Part shown: positions 28,169 through 31,883 of the stretch, piece by piece | How the letters are laid out: every line of letters starts with the position of its first letter | Numbering within the stretch: position 1 is the first letter of the stretch | Origin: UBA12403 sp043808565 | Lineage (GTDB): Bacteria > Patescibacteriota > Patescibacteriia > UBA9934 > GWF2-40-263 | NCBI GenBank assembly: GCA_043808565.1 | Contig: JAZDEQ010000024.1 | Coordinates: 1-31,883 of the forward strand | DNA: 31,883 nt | Direction of reading: 5' to 3' | Notes under the pieces: model-generated | Database searches by the model: none | Told to the model about the DNA's origin: nothing | The model's input: the letters and a program-made list of their open reading frames with translations, nothing else | Program-made: the position numbers and the translations under genes

Positions 28169-29671
28169 TCTTCTGAGAGTTTGATCCTGGCTCAGGATGA
28201 ACGTTGGCGGCGTGTCTAAGGCATGCAAGTCGAGCGGTTCCATGCATTTCGCAAGAAGAGTATGGGATAGCGGCAAACGGGTGCGTAACACCTTGATAAC
28301 CTACCTCGAGGTCGTGAACAACTCCGCGAAAGCGGGGCTAATACACGATGGCCAAGGGGGGCCGAAAGGCATTCCCTTGTAAAGATTTTTCGCCTCGAGA
28401 GGGATCTAGGTCCTATCAGCTAGTTGGTGAGGTAATGGCCCACCAAGGCTATGACGGGTAGGGGGCGTGAGAGCGTGTTCCCCAACAATGGTACTGCGAC
28501 ACGGACCATACTTCTACGGAAGGCAGCAGTCGAGAATATTCGACAATGGGCGAAAGCCTGATCGAGCGACGCCGCGTGCTTGAAGAAGCCCTTCGGGGTG
28601 TAAAGAGCTTTTCTCAGGGATGAACCCGCAAGGGTGACAGTACCTGAGGAATAAGAGGGTCCTAATTCTGTGCCAGCAGGAGCGGTAATACAGAACCCTC
28701 GAGCGTTATCCGGATTTACTGGGCGTAAAGCGTCCGTAGGTGGTAAGATAAGTCTTCGGTTAAACACTCATGGCTTAACCAAGAGGATGCCGGGGATACT
28801 ATCTAACTTGAGGGCACTAGAGGCTGATAGAACGGTCGGTGTAGGGGTGAAATCCGTTGATATCGACCGGAATACCAAAAGCGAAGGCATTCAGCTGGGG
28901 TGACCCTGACACTGAGGGACGAAAGCGTGGGGAGCAAAAAGGATTAGATACCCTTGTAGTCCACGCTGTAAACGATGAACACTGGCTATCTGAAGTGTCG
29001 ACCCTTCAGGTGGCGAAGCTAACGCGTTAAGTGTTCCGCCTGGGAAGTACGGCCGCAAGGCTAAAACTCAAAGAAATAGACGGGGCCTCACACAAGCGGT
29101 GGATCATGTGGCTCAATTCGACAACAAACGAGGAACCTTACCAGGGCTTGACATCTCGGCGAAATCCCGCAGAAACGCGGGACCCCCACAAGGCGACGAG
29201 ACAGGTGCTGCATGGTTGTCGTCAGCATGTGCCGTGAGGCGCGCCCTTAAATGGGGTAACATGCGCAACCCTCATCCTGTGTTTTATATGTCACAGGAAA
29301 CTGCCCGAGATAATTGGGAGGAAGGTGAGGATGACGCCAAATCAGCATGGCCCTCTGACGCCCTGGGCCGCACACATGATACAATGGAGCCGACAATGGG
29401 CGAAGCCGCAAGGCGGAGGTAATCCCATCAAACGGCCCCTTAGTTCGGATTGAGGGCTGCAACTCGCCCTCATGAAGTTGGAATCGCTAGTAATCGCCAA
29501 TCAGCCACGTGGCGATGAATATGTTCCTGAGGCTTGTACTCACCGCCCGTCACGTCAAGCGAGCTGGGAATACCCAAAGTCCTCCGCAAGGAGGCCTAAG
29601 GTAGGCTCAGTGAGAGGGACGAAGTCGTAACAAGGCACGAGTAGGGGAACCTGCCCGTGGATCATCTCCTT
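28169..29671 (+). rRNA. 16S ribosomal RNA
   Basis: This is a full-length gene of about 1,500 bases without introns. The 5' AGAGTTTGATCCTGGCTCAG (from 28176), GCTGCATGGTTGTCGTCAGC near 29207-29226 and the 3' GGATCATCTCCTTT end are present. Several near-universal sites are altered: CTTCTACGGAAGGC (28511), GCCAGCAGGAGCGG (28672), CAAAGAAATAGACGGGG (29068) and TTGTACTCACCGCC (29533). Changes in paired regions are compensated, including the 530-loop pseudoknot, so this is a functional gene. The anti-SD core reads TCTCC instead of CCTCC. No 23S or 5S gene follows; a terminator comes within 150 bases. The divergence pattern points to Patescibacteria. Confidence 0.97.
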
Positions 29672-29690
29672 TTTTTGAATTTTGTCGACT

Positions 29691-29724
29691 AATGTTGAAA
29701 GCCGAGATATCTGTTTTCAACATT
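29691..29724 (+). other. Hairpin after the 16S rRNA
   Basis: AATGTTGAAA and TTTCAACATT form a perfect ten-pair stem 20 bases after the mature 3' end, a possible processing site. TGATCGA/TCGATCA (29733-29759) can form a second stem. Confidence 0.6.
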
Positions 29725-29793
29725 AAGGGTTTTGATCGAGGAACCCAAAATTTCGATCACAATGTCGGGAAAACTTTAAGAAACTGAAAAAGA

Positions 29794-29822
29794 AAAGCGC
29801 GATTTCTGATCGCGTTTTTTTT
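29794..29822 (+). terminator. Terminator of the 16S rRNA unit
   Basis: CGCGAT and ATCGCG surround TTCTG and are followed by eight T residues. It shows that the 16S gene is transcribed alone. Confidence 0.85.
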
Positions 29823-29823
29823 G

Positions 29824-29851
29824 TTGAAAGTTTTTCTAATAATATTATAAT
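29824..29851 (+). promoter_or_regulatory. Promoter of the GT2/PIG-V-like gene
   Basis: TTGAAA (29824-29829) and a consensus TATAAT (29846-29851) have 16-base spacing. The ATG is at 29860, so the mRNA should be leaderless. Confidence 0.7.
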
Positions 29852-29859
29852 AAGAGAAT

Positions 29860-31629
29860 ATGCTTTCAGTAATACTTCCGGCTTTTAACGAGGGAAAAAA
29901 CATTGCCGAGACAATAAAGGAAATCTCTAGCTTTTTATTGGAACGGCACATAGATTACGAAATCGTAGCAGTAAATGACGGGTCGCGAGACAAAACAGAA
30001 GATGTGCTGAAGGAATGCTTGGGGAAATATAAAGGACTTACTATCGTCACTCACCCAAAAAATCTTGGCTACGGGGCCGCCCTGCGTTCCGGCTTTGAAA
30101 AAGCCAGGGGCGACTTGATATTTTTTACTGATTCTGACCGACAGTTTGATATTCAAGACATTGTTCCGTTTTTCGAAAAAATAAAAGAATACGATTTTGT
30201 AGTTGGATATCGAAAAAACCGCCAGGACCCCTGGCACCGTATTTTATATGCTAAAATTTTCCGATACATAGCTTGGTTTTTTTTCGGTATAAACGTGAAA
30301 GACGTGGACTGCGCTTTTAAGTTGTTCAAGAAAGAGATAATCAAGGACGCTAACCTTACCTCCGAGGGGGCCCTAATAAATCTTGAAATCTTTGCTCATG
30401 CTAAAAAAGGTGGTTTTAAATTTGTCCAAGTACCCGTAGGGCATTTTCCCCGCAAAGAAGGGGCTCAAACTGGAGGGAACGCCAAGGTGTTGAAGAAGGC
30501 ACTATTGAATCTTTTTTCCCTTTGGTTACGTGTTTATAAAAACGACCTTAAAAACTTATCCTTAGTTCTATTAATCGCCCTTTTTTCTATTTTTCTAACC
30601 TACCTCTTGTCTTTTTTCGCTTTTCTTGTTTTCCAGAATAATTTTCAGGCGTTGCAAGATATCTGGTTGAGATGGGATGGCTACCACTACCTTACGATTG
30701 CTAAAAGCTGGTACCAAAACACTGGGCCTGATCAGTTTTTAATTGTTTTCTTCCCGTTGTATCCTTTGCTTATCAGGATTTTTACGGCAATGTTCAAAAA
30801 TGATATTTTAAGCGCTCTTTTGGTATCAAATCTCGGCTATATCTTTGCTTTAATTTACCTTTTTAAACTGACTTTGATTGATTTTTCTAAAAAAACAGCT
30901 TTCCGGGCGATTCTTTATTTTTCTCTATTCCCGACAGCGTACTTTTTGCATGCGCCCTATACCGAGGGAGTTTTTATGGCACTTTTGATTTCTTCTTTTT
31001 ACTATGCCCGGAAAGAAAAATGGGCTACAGCCTGCCTTATTACTGCCCTTACAACTGCTACCCGTTTGACTGGCTTAGCTTTATTACCCGCGCTTTTATT
31101 GGAATATCTGCAGCAAAGAAAATTTCGCATAAAAAGAAATATTCTTTGGTTTTTGGCAACACCACTGGGGTTTATTTACTACCTCTATTTAAATTTCTCT
31201 GTTTACGGGAACCCCCTTGCTTTTAAAACAATAATGACTGAGCACTGGTTCAAGAAATTTTCCTGGCCATGGTACAGCATAAAAGAAACCGCAAAGGGTT
31301 TCTCAAATTGGTCCTGGTCTGGGAAGGTAATGATTTCCGGCGCCGAAATATTTTTTATCCTCTTGGCGCTTTTGATATTAATCGCTGGCATCCGAAAATT
31401 ACGACCGTCCTATTCTTTGTTTGGATTTTTAACCTTATTTATGATTACCTCTACCTCTTTTTCGTTAAGCACTCCGCGATACGCCCTTACCATTTTCCCA
31501 ATTTTTATTGCTTTAGCGTTTTTATTTGAGAAGAAAAACGAAATCTTTAACGCAATAATACTTACCATCTTTGCCGCTTTTTATACATTATTTTTATCGG
31601 TTTTCGCCCAGGGGTATTGGACGTTCTGA
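29860..31629 (+). CDS. Fusion of polyprenyl-phosphate mannose synthase (GT2) and PIG-V-like mannosyltransferase
   Basis: This is a 589-residue protein. Residues 1-225 are a GT2 domain of the dolichol-phosphate-mannose synthase type: LSVILPAFNEGKNIAETI, VAVNDGSRDKT, NLGYGAALRSGFEKARGD, FFTDSDRQFD and VPVGHFPRKEG. Residues 226-589 have about ten hydrophobic helices with the pattern LRWDGYHYLTIAKSWY, FFPLYPLLIRI and FPTAYFLHAPYTEGVF. This matches PIG-V-like enzymes that take mannose from a lipid-phosphate donor. Donor synthesis and use are thus in one chain, predicted to add sugars to a substrate on the outer face of the membrane. The mRNA is probably leaderless. Confidence 0.85.
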   Translation: MLSVILPAFNEGKNIAETIKEISSFLLERHIDYEIVAVNDGSRDKTEDVLKECLGKYKGLTIVTHPKNLGYGAALRSGFEKARGDLIFFTDSDRQFDIQDIVPFFEKIKEYDFVVGYRKNRQDPWHRILYAKIFRYIAWFFFGINVKDVDCAFKLFKKEIIKDANLTSEGALINLEIFAHAKKGGFKFVQVPVGHFPRKEGAQTGGNAKVLKKALLNLFSLWLRVYKNDLKNLSLVLLIALFSIFLTYLLSFFAFLVFQNNFQALQDIWLRWDGYHYLTIAKSWYQNTGPDQFLIVFFPLYPLLIRIFTAMFKNDILSALLVSNLGYIFALIYLFKLTLIDFSKKTAFRAILYFSLFPTAYFLHAPYTEGVFMALLISSFYYARKEKWATACLITALTTATRLTGLALLPALLLEYLQQRKFRIKRNILWFLATPLGFIYYLYLNFSVYGNPLAFKTIMTEHWFKKFSWPWYSIKETAKGFSNWSWSGKVMISGAEIFFILLALLILIAGIRKLRPSYSLFGFLTLFMITSTSFSLSTPRYALTIFPIFIALAFLFEKKNEIFNAIILTIFAAFYTLFLSVFAQGYWTF

Positions 31630-31637
31630 TATGTATT

Positions 31638-31883
31638 ATGAATTGGATATTATATCTTTTTGTCTTTTTAGCAGCTGGTACCTTAAGTTGGCGAAGGATT
31701 TTACCGAATAGGCCGAGTATTGAAAATCTATTGCTCGGCGCGCTTTGGGGTTTAGTTTTGAGTTCTTTTTTGCCGTTTTTATTATCCCTGATTTTCAGTT
31801 TCGCTAACGCCGTTTTTATTTCTCAACTTATCGCCATTTTCTTTTTTGCAGTGCTTATTGTTTTTGATAGATATTTTTGGCTC
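31638..31883 (+). CDS. 5' part of a polytopic membrane protein (truncated by window end)
   Basis: An ATG at 31638, eight bases after the previous stop, opens a frame that stays open for 82 codons to the window edge. The product starts MNWILYLFVFLAAGTLSW and continues with LLGALWGLVLSSFLPFLLSLIF and FISQLIAIFFFAVLIVF, three likely membrane helices. Being cotranscribed with the mannosyltransferase fusion, it may belong to the same glycosylation or lipid-linked sugar pathway. The family cannot be named from this part. Confidence 0.7.
   Translation, partial: MNWILYLFVFLAAGTLSWRRILPNRPSIENLLLGALWGLVLSSFLPFLLSLIFSFANAVFISQLIAIFFFAVLIVFDRYFWL

Noticed and set aside
28197..29462. ORFs inside the 16S rRNA region
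   Set aside because: These are chance open frames in a clearly identified rRNA gene.
1..31883. Recoded genome with UGA as a sense codon
   Set aside because: UGA is used as a stop in well-bounded genes (for example the GIY-YIG ORF and the HD protein), and conserved proteins read through without internal UGA.

Overview
The window looks like a chromosomal stretch of a Candidate Phyla Radiation (Patescibacteria) bacterium, probably from the Parcubacteria side, although I cannot fix the exact group. The 16S rRNA differs from the bacterial consensus at most universal primer sites, with compensating base changes. Most housekeeping genes lack a Shine-Dalgarno (SD) site and several appear leaderless. 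A polyprenyl-linked glycan cluster with a DUF4012 protein is present, as is common in this radiation. The standard genetic code fits (TGA is used as a stop). No CRISPR array, prophage or transposase gene was seen.

Layout. 1-4.8 kb: the end of an unknown gene, a G+C-rich orphan gene with an SD site (187-1617), an orphan PLD-like sensor protein, trpS, a second SD-type orphan gene (P-loop kinase, 3448-3978) and an HD hydrolase. 4.8-5.7 kb: the RNase P RNA gene on the minus strand, with a GIY-YIG nuclease ORF filling the loop of its P3 helix. 5.75-6.0 kb: a MITE-like palindromic element. 6.0-16.05 kb: a plus-strand surface-polysaccharide cluster (phosphoglycosyl transferase, three GT4 glycosyltransferases, a DUF4012 protein and a surface protein with repeated beta domains). 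16.18 kb: tRNA-Arg(CCG). 16.3-20.8 kb: a minus-strand run HD protein - ruvA - femAB-like - TerC/DUF475 - methyltransferase. 21.0-21.5 kb: an SD-type membrane-protein gene. 21.7-23.2 kb: a TrmB-like regulator with three sensor repeats and an operator touching its start codon. 23.4-27.6 kb: rpsP, trmD and khpA, normally neighbours, here scattered among orphan genes and a predicted metallopeptidase. 27.85-29.8 kb: a solitary 16S rRNA unit with its own promoter and terminator. 29.86 kb to the end: a GT2/PIG-V-like fusion and the start of a membrane protein.

Three themes stand out. First, the RNase P RNA carries an endonuclease ORF inside P3 and a second copy of the same 13-bp hairpin near its 3' end. 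Second, short G/C-rich palindromes have entered coding sequences in frame, giving near-identical peptides (LTPNPSPRG...) in unrelated proteins such as TrmD and a glycosyltransferase; other repeats form MITE-like structures, one nested in a palindrome with a 10-bp target duplication. Third, there are two gene classes: A+T-rich core genes without SD, and isolated, more G+C-rich orphan genes. The orphan genes all have a strong SD; four of the five also have a candidate sigma70-type promoter and a downstream hairpin. They look like independently acquired cassettes. Coordinates of short sites were counted by hand and may be off by one.
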